This document shows positions 54,503-62,963 of a DNA stretch of 64,000 bases, in pieces. Position numbers and translations under genes: made by a program. Position 1 is the first letter of the stretch; every line of letters begins with the position of its first letter. Origin of the DNA: Bacteroides sp. CAG:1060_57_27 (GTDB taxonomy: Bacteria; Bacteroidota; Bacteroidia; Bacteroidales; UBA932); assembly GCA_001915575.1 (NCBI GenBank), contig MNQT01000026.1, forward strand, positions 43,935 to 107,934, in the 5' to 3' direction. The notes beneath the pieces were generated by a model, which searched no databases, was not told the DNA's origin, and saw only the letters and a program-made list of their open reading frames with translations.

Positions 54503-55273
54503 TTATTCCTGCCGCTGCTCCCGTGACGGGAGGATGTCCGCTACGATCAGGCTTATATTGTCCTTTCCTCCTGCGTCGAGGGCCGCGTCGGAAAGCCTTC
54601 TGCCGGCATCGGACACGCTTCCTTCTCCGAGCAGGCTCTCGATAAGGTCTTCGTCGAGCATGTCGCTCAGGCCGTCCGAACAGATTGCTACACGGTCGCC
54701 GTCATGGATTTTCCCGCTCATGTCGGTAACGGAGATGTCGGGATATATTCCGCCTCCTATGCAGCTGTACAGTGCTTTGCCCCTCGGGAGCGGCGTCATG
54801 TCGCGCTCGAGCAGGTTCTGGTCGCGGGTGAGTCTTCTGAGTATGCCGTCCCGGAACCTGTATGTGCGGCTGTCGCCTATATTCACGAGCAATATCCGTT
54901 CTCCGGCCCAGAACAGTCCGGAGAGCGTGCATCCCATCGGCCTTTCGAGTCCTGCGTCGTCTGACATTCTGTTCAGGCGTGCGCTTATTCCGTCTATCGC
55001 GTCGACTATATCCTGTTCCAGCCTCTCCGCTCCGGACAGCCTGCCGTACAATGCCGAGCTCAGACGGCCGAGCGTATGGCTGCTTGCAGTATCGCCGCAT
55101 CCGTGGCCTCCCATGCCGTCCGATACCGCAAGCATGAAAGGTTCTGCGTCCCGGGTCGAGTACCATAGCCGTGCCTGGCCGTCCCTGACAAGGAGCCTGC
55201 CTGCCGCAAGCATATCCTCGTTTTTGCGGCGTACCTTTCCGGCGACGGAAGAACAGAAGATATCGAGCCTCAT
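54503..55273 (-). CDS. PP2C-family Ser/Thr protein phosphatase
   Basis: 256-residue metal-dependent phosphatase, PppA/Stp type. Metal and catalytic motifs are GKVRRKNEDM (residues 12-21), AVSDGMGGHGCGD (49-61), LVNIGDSRTYRF, CSDGLSD and KDNISLIVAD. All the metal-binding aspartates of the minimal PP2C appear intact. No signal peptide or membrane helix, so it acts in the cytosol. Its start overlaps the FHA gene stop by 4 nt. With the kinase three genes upstream it forms the write/erase pair of the locus; the kinase and the FHA or AAA proteins are the obvious substrates. Confidence 0.95.
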   Translation of the reverse strand: MRLDIFCSSVAGKVRRKNEDMLAAGRLLVRDGQARLWYSTRDAEPFMLAVSDGMGGHGCGDTASSHTLGRLSSALYGRLSGAERLEQDIVDAIDGISARLNRMSDDAGLERPMGCTLSGLFWAGERILLVNIGDSRTYRFRDGILRRLTRDQNLLERDMTPLPRGKALYSCIGGGIYPDISVTDMSGKIHDGDRVAICSDGLSDMLDEDLIESLLGEGSVSDAGRRLSDAALDAGGKDNISLIVADILPSREQRQE

Positions 55274-55770
55274 CTCGTGGTATCTTTGACAGTGAATTCG
55301 AGTGTCGCTATACGGAGCCTGTCGCCCGGAGAAAGGAAATGCCAGCTGGATTTATCGAGCCGCGATCCGTTGACGAAGGTTCCGTTGGTGGAGCCGCAGT
55401 CGCAGATTCCCCAGCGGCTTTCATCGGGGAAGAAGCGCAGGGAGCCGTGCCTGCCCGACACATAGGGGCATGAAGCGAGTTCCGGGAATATTCCGCCCCT
55501 GCGTCCGAAGTCTCCTTCCCTGACCCTGAGGGTCATGCCCTCTCCCTCGAGCGTCAGGGCCTGCGGCTCACGCTTGCGTGTACCGTTCCGGGCCGGCAGC
55601 CCTCCGGGTGCGAAGAACCTGTCTGCGCTCTCGAGCACGGCTCCGCATACGGGGCATGAACTTCCACGGCGGGGCGTCCTGCATTCCGGGCAGAACATCA
55701 GCGCCTTTCCGCACTGGTCGCACCAGCGGCTGTCGTCATCTATCTCGCTGTGGCAATACGGGCATTTCAT
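55270..55770 (-). CDS. Double zinc-ribbon protein with FHA domain
   Basis: 166 residues. Two zinc ribbons, Cys 3/6/17/20 and 27/30/39/42, open the protein. A linker (about 50-75) leads to a C-terminal forkhead-associated domain. The FHA signature is present as GRRGGIFPEL, VSGRHGSLRF (the phosphothreonine-contact loop, usually S-R-x-H, here S-G-R-H) and CDCGSTNGTFVNG. FHA domains bind phosphothreonine, preferring Asp or a hydrophobic residue at +3. It overlaps both neighbours by 4 nt. The likely job is to recruit a phosphorylated kinase or substrate to the AAA machine or to another ribbon protein. Confidence 0.94.
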   Translation of the reverse strand: MKCPYCHSEIDDDSRWCDQCGKALMFCPECRTPRRGSSCPVCGAVLESADRFFAPGGLPARNGTRKREPQALTLEGEGMTLRVREGDFGRRGGIFPELASCPYVSGRHGSLRFFPDESRWGICDCGSTNGTFVNGSRLDKSSWHFLSPGDRLRIATLEFTVKDTTR

Positions 55771-58700
55771 ATTACATCCTCCTTCTTGATCAGTCTTTGC
55801 TTCACCATACGGTAGGCTTCGGCTTTTCCGGCGCCTTTGGCGGTAAGGGCAGACATTTCGGCCCTGGTCCTGCGGAACGCCGCGGCCTTTACTGCCTTGA
55901 ACACATCCCTTACGGTGCGTCCGTTGCCGAATTCAGGCCCGCGGTTCCCGTAGATCCCGGCGAACTTTTCAGTCAGCGCCCTTTCGGCCTCGGGCTCTAT
56001 GGTGTAATCCTGTTTCCGGCACATCATGCGGAAGATTTCCATTAGCTGTCGGGCGTCGTAGTCTTTGAAGACTATGGTCTTCCTGAATCTGGACGCCAGC
56101 CCGCTGTTGGATTCCATGAGCTGCTGCATTTCGCGCGGGTAGCCTGCCGCTATGCATACGAACTCGCCCCTGCGGTCCTCGAGCAGTTTGAGGAGCTCGT
56201 CCACGCATTCGAGCCCGAACTCGTCATGCGGCCCGTGGAACAGGGAATAGGCTTCGTCTATGAAAAGCACGCCTCCCATGGCCTTGTTCACGACTTCGCG
56301 TGTCTTCATGGCGGTCTGTCCGCTATAGCCTGCCACCAGGTCGCTGCGCTTCACCTCCAGCACATCAGGCCGTGCAAGAGCCCCGAGCGAATGGAGTATC
56401 CTGCCCATGAGCCTGGCGACGGTGGTCTTGCCTGTTCCGGGGTTCCCTATGAACAGGTAGTGGTCGAGTTCGACCTTCTCGAACTCCTTGCCTTCGATTT
56501 CGGCTGCGAGCTTCTTCTGGGACAGCTCGTCCAGCATCATGCGTATGTCCTCCTTGACGCTGTCGAGCCCTATGAGGGAGTCGAGCTCCCCGAGGCACTC
56601 TTCTTCGCTGGGCATTTCAGGCTCTTCGAACGGAATGTCTTCGGGCAGTATCGTGAACAGCTCTTTATCCGGGAGAGTGCCGTAGTCCTTCCCGCGCAGC
56701 CTGCGGTCGATCGTACCGTTTACCGTCTCGAGCAGAGTCCTTGCCTCTCCGGCATTGCCGAAGTCCCTGCCCGTCTTTTCCGTGACGAGCCGGCGGAAGT
56801 ACTGCAAGGCTCTCTCGAGGGTGCCTGTCCCGAGAGTGAGACCGGCCTCTCCGGCCATGCGGCGGAATATCTCCGTAAGCTCTTCGGCGTTATAGTCCTC
56901 GATGTTGATCCTGTGCGTGAAGCGTCTGGAGAATCCGGGATTGGCGTTCTTGAACATGTATTCGAGCCGGTCTTTGTATCCGGCGCAGATTACGACGAAC
57001 TTGCCCCTGTCGTCCTCCATTCTCGTCATCAGCCTGTCCAGCGCCTTTATGCCTTCGGCGTCGCTGCAGTGTCCCATGTCGTTGAACTGAGCGAGATTGT
57101 ACGCCTCGTCTATGAAGAGCACTCCGCCCATTGCTTCATTGACGGCCTTGTCCATTTCCTTGTCGGCCTCGTTGATGTAGCGGCCTACTATATCCGTGCG
57201 TTCTTTCTCGACGACCTTGTCTTCGCTGCAGATGCCTATTGCCTTGAATACCTTCCCGAGCACCCTTGCGACGGAAGTCTTGCCGGTGCCGGGGTTGCCG
57301 GTCAGGATTATGTTGACCGGGCGTATCGCGGCCTTGCCGCCGCGTTCGATGCGGCGCCGCATGAGCTGCATCTCTCCGGCGAGGGTGCGTATCTGCTCCT
57401 TGACGCTTTCCATGCCCACGAACCCGTCCAGCAGCGCGAGAGCCTGGTCTATGTCGAGTTCCGAACCGGCATCGTCACCGGCTATGTCCTGCCATGTCAT
57501 TATGTCTTTCTGCCTCTCGTATTCGTCGCCCGAAAGGCCTCCCACCCGTTGGCCCTGACGCTCGCAGCATTCCTTGTAGAATTCGCGGACCACGCGTCCG
57601 TTGCCGAAGTTGTCGTCTTTTGTCAGGAATATCTTCTCGAACACGGAGCCGAGTCTGGATGCGGCCTCGCCGTCGAGCTCCATGCCGTCCGCCTTGAGGA
57701 GGTTCAGGAAGATTTCCTTGAGCTGTGCCGCCGTGAAGTCCTTGAATACTATGGTCTTGCTGAAGCGCGACGCAAGTCCGGTGTTCGACCTCAGGAAGCT
57801 GTTCATCTCCTTGGGGTAGCCGGCGATTATGCATACGAACTTGTCTCTGCGGTTTTCGAGCAGCGGGACGAGCGTGTCCACGGCTTCCTGCCCGAACCTG
57901 TCTTCGCCGTCCTGCCGGAGAGAATATGCCTCGTCTATGAAGAGCACGCCTCCCGTTGCCTTGTCGACGGCCTGCTCGGTCAGCTTTCCCGTCTCGCCCA
58001 CGAACTGCGACACCAGGTCGTTGCGCTTCACTTCGATGAACTGTCCTCCGGGAAGTACCTCGAGGCTGTTGAGTATGTCCGCGAAGAGCCTTGCCACGGT
58101 CGTCTTTCCGGTGCCGGGGCCTCCGATGAACGTATAGTGCGACAGGCGGTTCTGCCTGGCGCCGGGATCCCTGCGGCAGCGTTTGATGTTGTCTACGATC
58201 GACCTTATCTCCTTCTTCACCTCGTCGAGCCCGACGAAGGATTCCAGTTCCGCGAAGATCTCCTCTTCGCTCTTCGCCTTGAACGGTTCGCCCTCGATGT
58301 CGCATTCCTCTATGCGCAGGGATTTGCGGGCATAGGCATGTCTTACCGCATCCTGCGCCAGCCTGAGCGCGAGCACCCCGTTCTCGCCGGTGTTCCTGTC
58401 GCGGAAGAGTTTCTTGAACACGAGACGCAGCTTCTTCTCCGCATCCGGAGAAATACTGTACTTGTGCTGATACTTTGCGCTGCATATCGTCTCTACGCTG
58501 AGCCGGGTGAGCTGCATGTCGTTGAACGGAAGCAGCCTGAACCTGTATCCGAACTTCGAGCGTATATCCGGGTTAGCCCTTACATATTCTCCGAAGCCGC
58601 GTTCGTGTTCGCCGGAGCCTGTTTCGAGCCCGCAGAGTATGATTATCGGCAGCCGGCCTCCGCCGCGCTCCATTCTCGAGAGGAGCTTGTCGAGCTGGCT

Positions 58701-59159
58701 TATCCTCTCGCCCGGACTGACGAGCTTCTGGCAGTTGGTGACTACGAGGACGCCTCTGCCGATTGCGGCGAGGTTGTCGTCGAGTCTGGTGTTGAATTCG
58801 TTCCAGTCGGAGGCGTCCTTCACCGTCGCTTCCGGGCTGTCGCTGAGCCTGCAGCCGTACAGCAGGCCGGCGATCTTTCGGGCGAGGAAAGCTTTGCCCG
58901 TACCTGTGTCGCCCGTGATGATGCAGTTGAGGTTGGAGCCGGAATCTTCTCCGTTGTTGTTGCGGAAGTCCTCCTCGAGCCGGCAGGCCGTGACATATTT
59001 CTTCCCGAAATCCTCCAGGATGTTGTCTTTCCCGATGAAGTCGTCCGTTCCGCCTGTCTTTCCGTGTGCGGAAGGTGCGTCGTCAAGGAGGGCACCGCAC
59101 CACTTGCAGTACTTCGCCTCGGGCCTGTTGGGCTTGTCGCAGTTATGGCAGTGTTTCAT
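55767..59159 (-). CDS. Giant AAA ATPase: zinc ribbon plus four AAA modules (three CbxX/CfxQ type)
   Basis: 1130-residue cytosolic protein. A zinc ribbon (Cys 4/7/18/21) is followed by four AAA modules with P-loops at 83-89 (GDTGTGK), 346-352 (GGPGTGK), 621-627 (GNPGTGK) and 905-911 (GNPGTGK). Modules 2-4 each have Walker B VLFIDEAY (405-412, 680-687, 964-971), AGYPKEM or AGYKDRL sensor-1 segments and GNGR/GNAGEAR sensor-2 arginines, as in the CbxX/CfxQ family (CbbX, SpoVK, EccA). Module 1 has GVLVVTNCQKL in place of Walker B and is probably inactive. Usual family members have one or two modules. It starts immediately after the kinase stop and overlaps FHA by 4 nt. Probably an ATP-driven remodelling machine; the client is unknown. 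Confidence 0.93.
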   Translation of the reverse strand: MKHCHNCDKPNRPEAKYCKWCGALLDDAPSAHGKTGGTDDFIGKDNILEDFGKKYVTACRLEEDFRNNNGEDSGSNLNCIITGDTGTGKAFLARKIAGLLYGCRLSDSPEATVKDASDWNEFNTRLDDNLAAIGRGVLVVTNCQKLVSPGERISQLDKLLSRMERGGGRLPIIILCGLETGSGEHERGFGEYVRANPDIRSKFGYRFRLLPFNDMQLTRLSVETICSAKYQHKYSISPDAEKKLRLVFKKLFRDRNTGENGVLALRLAQDAVRHAYARKSLRIEECDIEGEPFKAKSEEEIFAELESFVGLDEVKKEIRSIVDNIKRCRRDPGARQNRLSHYTFIGGPGTGKTTVARLFADILNSLEVLPGGQFIEVKRNDLVSQFVGETGKLTEQAVDKATGGVLFIDEAYSLRQDGEDRFGQEAVDTLVPLLENRRDKFVCIIAGYPKEMNSFLRSNTGLASRFSKTIVFKDFTAAQLKEIFLNLLKADGMELDGEAASRLGSVFEKIFLTKDDNFGNGRVVREFYKECCERQGQRVGGLSGDEYERQKDIMTWQDIAGDDAGSELDIDQALALLDGFVGMESVKEQIRTLAGEMQLMRRRIERGGKAAIRPVNIILTGNPGTGKTSVARVLGKVFKAIGICSEDKVVEKERTDIVGRYINEADKEMDKAVNEAMGGVLFIDEAYNLAQFNDMGHCSDAEGIKALDRLMTRMEDDRGKFVVICAGYKDRLEYMFKNANPGFSRRFTHRINIEDYNAEELTEIFRRMAGEAGLTLGTGTLERALQYFRRLVTEKTGRDFGNAGEARTLLETVNGTIDRRLRGKDYGTLPDKELFTILPEDIPFEEPEMPSEEECLGELDSLIGLDSVKEDIRMMLDELSQKKLAAEIEGKEFEKVELDHYLFIGNPGTGKTTVARLMGRILHSLGALARPDVLEVKRSDLVAGYSGQTAMKTREVVNKAMGGVLFIDEAYSLFHGPHDEFGLECVDELLKLLEDRRGEFVCIAAGYPREMQQLMESNSGLASRFRKTIVFKDYDARQLMEIFRMMCRKQDYTIEPEAERALTEKFAGIYGNRGPEFGNGRTVRDVFKAVKAAAFRRTRAEMSALTAKGAGKAEAYRMVKQRLIKKEDVI

Positions 59160-62100
59160 TTACTCGACCGCTATGTTCTTGAATATAATGTATCCTCTCC
59201 TGTACGGATAGGCGTCCGGGTCGAATTCCCTCAGGGGGATCCTGATGTCGATGCGGCTTGCTCCGCTGTCGAGGCCTTCGATTTTCACGGTGCCCTGGAC
59301 GGTCTGTCCGTCGGAGATGCGGAATACGGGATCCCGGTGCGAGACATCCATCGTGGCTCCGCCTATGGTGACGCTCATCCTGCCTTCGGTTGCGGAGTAG
59401 GAGTTGCCGAGGTCGTCGACAGCCTCGGCCCGCGATGCTACGGTGGCGGACGGTTCTTCTATCACGATGAAGGGAACCATGTCGGCACCGCTCCTGTTCG
59501 TCAGCGTGAACCTGAACACACCGTCCGCACCTATGGTCGGCCGGCTGCCGCAGGATACGCTGATTCCGTCGGCTGCGGAGACTGTCTGACTGAACTCGGG
59601 AGCTGCAGGAGCGGCCGGACCGGCGGGTTCGCGCTGCTGCACGGGCGCCTCATGTACGGTAGCAGCCTCGGTTCCGGAGGTTCCGGGGGCTGACGGTTCC
59701 TGTATGTGCGCTGTCTTGTCTGCCTGTATCTCTTCCGCTTCGGCTGATGTGGTTCCGGCTATGGCAGCGGTTCCCGCGGCAGTGCCTGCGGCGACGCTGC
59801 CGGGATTCCCGGCTGAAGAAGGGGTTTCCGCGTCGTGCGTGCCGTTCCCTTTGCTTCCTTCGCCGCCTGCGGGCGTCTCGACGGCCTCCCTGACAGGAAT
59901 ATCTATCTTTCCGTCCAGCATTCCCCAGCCCAGTGCGGAGTCCGCCAGCATGGTCAGCGAGATTAGCAGCGAGAGGATCAGGGGGCGTTTCTTCTCCCTG
60001 AGGGATCCCCTGTACCTGTCCTTATAGTACTGTTCTCCGGTGGTGACGGACGAACTGAAATTCCTGTTGCTGCTCCTGAATGCGAACTGCAGCGGCTCGA
60101 GCACCTTCTGCTCGAAGTCAGCCGAACGCATGGCCCGCAGTTCGCGCCCTCCTTCGTTGCCCGGAACGAGTCTGAAGAAGTAGTATGCGGCGAGGGCGAG
60201 GATTGCGGCCAGGGCGAGGTAGGGGACGAACTTCCAGAGGAGCCACCTGCCTGCCAGATACAGCAGGCCGGAGCCTGCGGCGAAGATTATCAGCGAGCCG
60301 AGCACTCCGAACTTCCTGTCTCCGTCGAAGAAACGGCCGAGCAGGTAGCAGAATAGCGGGGGAACGAGCAGTATGAAGATATGTCTTCTGAGTTCCGGCA
60401 GCTCTCCCGGCGGATTTTCGATGACGCCGGCCGCGAGCAGGCCCAGGGAGGCGGCGAACAGCAGCATGCTGACGGCGATGAGAATATACTGTCCGAAGCC
60501 GAGCAGCAGGACGGGCTGGAATTTTCCGGCTCCTTCTACGGCGGAGAGGGCCTGCCTGTAGCGCTTGTAGGAGGTGTCAAGGGGATAGCACTCGCCGAGC
60601 TTGGCCACATACCCGCATGTGAGCTTCTCGTAGGCGTATTTGGGCGTGAGGTCGGCTCCGGGGTTTTCCTGGTACTGGACGGCCAGCCAGGCATGGAGCG
60701 CCCCGCACTGGACTGCGACCCTTGCGGCTGCCGCTCCGGAACGGCGTCTGTACCTGTCGAGTCCGGCGATGTCGCGCACGACAGTCCCGTCCGGGAAGCG
60801 GTATTCCGGTGTGTGGCCGAAGCCGGAGACAGTCTTCATCATCGCGATAGGCTGGTTGTAGGGCCCGTATTTCCGGCGGTTGTCGTCGGAGGAGTAGTCG
60901 GTGCAGAACTTCGCCCATTCCGCCTGAGAGCCGAAACGGCTTCCTTTCGTCTTGAAGAAACGGTTGAGGTAGGAGGACCTGTAGCGGCCTTCGTCGAACG
61001 ATCTGACCAGGAGTTCCACAAGGGAAGCGTCGCAGACATTCCTCCAAGGGTTGGATGTCTGCGCCCATTCCCTGTACATCCTGTCGCTGTCTGCCTGGAA
61101 AAGTGCGTAGTAGGCGTTGAAGGCCATGTTCAGCATCTTCCCGATCCCTTCTCCTGTCATCGCGTACCACGGGTCGGAAGGGTCGGAGCGCAGGCTGATG
61201 TCCGCTGCCGGATTCAGCGTCTGTATGATCAGCCTGTGCAGTTTCTGGAAATCGTTTATGCCGTCGCGCAGCATTTCTATCTTTCGGGCATCCTTGTCCG
61301 AGTACAGCCGGAGCATTTCCACGAAGGCTGCGGAGCACACGAATTTCTTGTCGGAGTCCGCGACGATGCGGTAGTCCGAAAAGAATTTCAGCACTTCGGC
61401 CGGGGTGTGGCACGGGACCTCTGTACAGTCGGCGTCCTGGTCGTTCTTTCCGGAGAATACATGTGCCAGGGTGTCGGTCTCGTGGGTGCACCACAGCAGG
61501 GTTTCCGCGGCGAAACCCCGGAACGAATTGTCCGAAGCGGCGCGGGAGACCTTCTCGTAGATGTGCTTTGTCCTTTCCTCGCCGAGCCGGTGGCGGCAGT
61601 AGATATAGACGGGGTTCCCGGCATTGCCCAGGTTCTCGCCGCGGAATGCGGGATCGGCATCGCACAGCCCGGCCAGGAATTCGTGGGGATTGCCGCTCCT
61701 GTCGTAATACGGCAGCGTGGGGTCGAGCGTGAGGGCGGCGTCGTACAGGCCGGCGACCTTGTCGTGCGGATACCTGTTTTCGACGATCTCGTCCAGCCTG
61801 GTCTCGAGCTCGGGCATAGGTTTCCTCAGCCATTCGCCGATCCTGCCCCTGTACAGATAGCTGATTCCGAGCTGCTGGTCCTCGAGCATGAACCTTGCGA
61901 GTTCGGCAGGGGAGTGCGCCGTCTTACCACGGGTGGCGTCGAACACTATGTGCAGGCTTCCCGCACCTTCTATCAGAGGAACGTCTTCGCCTTTGAGCTG
62001 CCGCTCGATTTCATCGAAGCCCCAGCGGTTTCCTGCATCGTTTATCAGCAGGCCTTTCACTATCTTGCGGAGCGGGTCGGGCATCGATTCGGGAAAGCTG

Positions 62101-62963
62101 ACCGGCAGGCGATGCATTAGCTTCAGCCTTACGGTCTCCTGCTCGGAGTCGGGCAGCCGGGAACGGAATTCATCCATGCCGGTCCACAGTGCGACGGCCG
62201 TCATGCCGAGCGAATAGTAGTCGCAAGCCGGGGTGAAGACGGAGTGAGGCTCGGTTCCTATGTTGAAGGCCCCGGTATATACCTCGGGCGCCGCGTATGC
62301 GGCAGTCCTCGACTGGAGTCCGTTGGAGTTGCCGTCCGGACTGAGTATGTCCGATATGCCGAAGTCGGACAGTACGGGGTGTTCCAGCGAGTTGTCGGCA
62401 AACAGTATGTTCTCCGGCTTGGTGTCCTTGTGCAGTATTCCCGCGCGGTGCAGTTCGTGAAGGTTGCGGGCAGTGAGGGTGACGATGCGCAGGACCGCCC
62501 CGGCGTCGGCACGGAAGTCGTGCGATGCGGCCGATCCGCCCTGGCACCATTCCATAAGGGCATACTGGCGGTCTCCGCTGCCTGTCTTCAGCGTTCCGTG
62601 CGAGCGTATGTCGGCGACGGCGCCTTTGCCCCTGAGCTTCATAAGCCTGTCGAGAAGGGGCTTGCGGATAGTGCGCCCGGCCCTGTAAAGCTTCAGCGCG
62701 TAGCGTGTGCCGCCGGTCGAGACTGCATAGACCTCCGCTTCGGAACCGGAGCCGAGGAGCCGTTCGACAGAATATGCGGTGCCGTCTATTACGAGAGATT
62801 CTCCGGCCTGCAGGCTCTGTATGTCCTTCCCTGCGGCCGCGGCCGGCGTTCCGGCGGAATCTTGTGAAACGATAGTGCCGCCGGCGACGACGGTTCCTGC
62901 ACCGCCGTCTACGGCCGTGGCGGTCAGGTCGCCTGCGAGCGAGGTCTTGTCCAGATCTGTCAT
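59160..62963 (-). CDS. Multi-pass membrane Ser/Thr protein kinase with C-terminal beta domain
   Basis: 1267 residues. An N-terminal tail (1-60) rich in Thr/Ala/Gly carries T-x-x-D at T2-D5 and T16-D19. The kinase spans about 63-325: G-loop LLGSGSEAEVYAV, Lys91, ILHKDTKPENILF (HKD for HRD; Asp180, Asn185), SDFGIS (Asp200) and AAYAAPE. A large alpha-helical region (about 340-815) of unknown fold follows, then hydrophobic segments near 818-848, 861-879, 884-905, 909-932 and 994-1014. A Pro/Ala/Gly/Thr linker (1025-1120) leads to an Ig-like beta domain to the end. Five helices would place that domain outside the membrane, as a possible sensor. It overlaps the zinc-ribbon gene by 4 nt and abuts the AAA gene. 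Confidence 0.92.
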   Translation of the reverse strand: MTDLDKTSLAGDLTATAVDGGAGTVVAGGTIVSQDSAGTPAAAAGKDIQSLQAGESLVIDGTAYSVERLLGSGSEAEVYAVSTGGTRYALKLYRAGRTIRKPLLDRLMKLRGKGAVADIRSHGTLKTGSGDRQYALMEWCQGGSAASHDFRADAGAVLRIVTLTARNLHELHRAGILHKDTKPENILFADNSLEHPVLSDFGISDILSPDGNSNGLQSRTAAYAAPEVYTGAFNIGTEPHSVFTPACDYYSLGMTAVALWTGMDEFRSRLPDSEQETVRLKLMHRLPVSFPESMPDPLRKIVKGLLINDAGNRWGFDEIERQLKGEDVPLIEGAGSLHIVFDATRGKTAHSPAELARFMLEDQQLGISYLYRGRIGEWLRKPMPELETRLDEIVENRYPHDKVAGLYDAALTLDPTLPYYDRSGNPHEFLAGLCDADPAFRGENLGNAGNPVYIYCRHRLGEERTKHIYEKVSRAASDNSFRGFAAETLLWCTHETDTLAHVFSGKNDQDADCTEVPCHTPAEVLKFFSDYRIVADSDKKFVCSAAFVEMLRLYSDKDARKIEMLRDGINDFQKLHRLIIQTLNPAADISLRSDPSDPWYAMTGEGIGKMLNMAFNAYYALFQADSDRMYREWAQTSNPWRNVCDASLVELLVRSFDEGRYRSSYLNRFFKTKGSRFGSQAEWAKFCTDYSSDDNRRKYGPYNQPIAMMKTVSGFGHTPEYRFPDGTVVRDIAGLDRYRRRSGAAAARVAVQCGALHAWLAVQYQENPGADLTPKYAYEKLTCGYVAKLGECYPLDTSYKRYRQALSAVEGAGKFQPVLLLGFGQYILIAVSMLLFAASLGLLAAGVIENPPGELPELRRHIFILLVPPLFCYLLGRFFDGDRKFGVLGSLIIFAAGSGLLYLAGRWLLWKFVPYLALAAILALAAYYFFRLVPGNEGGRELRAMRSADFEQKVLEPLQFAFRSSNRNFSSSVTTGEQYYKDRYRGSLREKKRPLILSLLISLTMLADSALGWGMLDGKIDIPVREAVETPAGGEGSKGNGTHDAETPSSAGNPGSVAAGTAAGTAAIAGTTSAEAEEIQADKTAHIQEPSAPGTSGTEAATVHEAPVQQREPAGPAAPAAPEFSQTVSAADGISVSCGSRPTIGADGVFRFTLTNRSGADMVPFIVIEEPSATVASRAEAVDDLGNSYSATEGRMSVTIGGATMDVSHRDPVFRISDGQTVQGTVKIEGLDSGASRIDIRIPLREFDPDAYPYRRGYIIFKNIAVE

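Noticed and set aside
56226..59693. 1155-codon plus-strand frame opposite the AAA gene
   Set aside because: Shadow of the Walker-motif-rich minus strand; composition is skewed and no motif is present.
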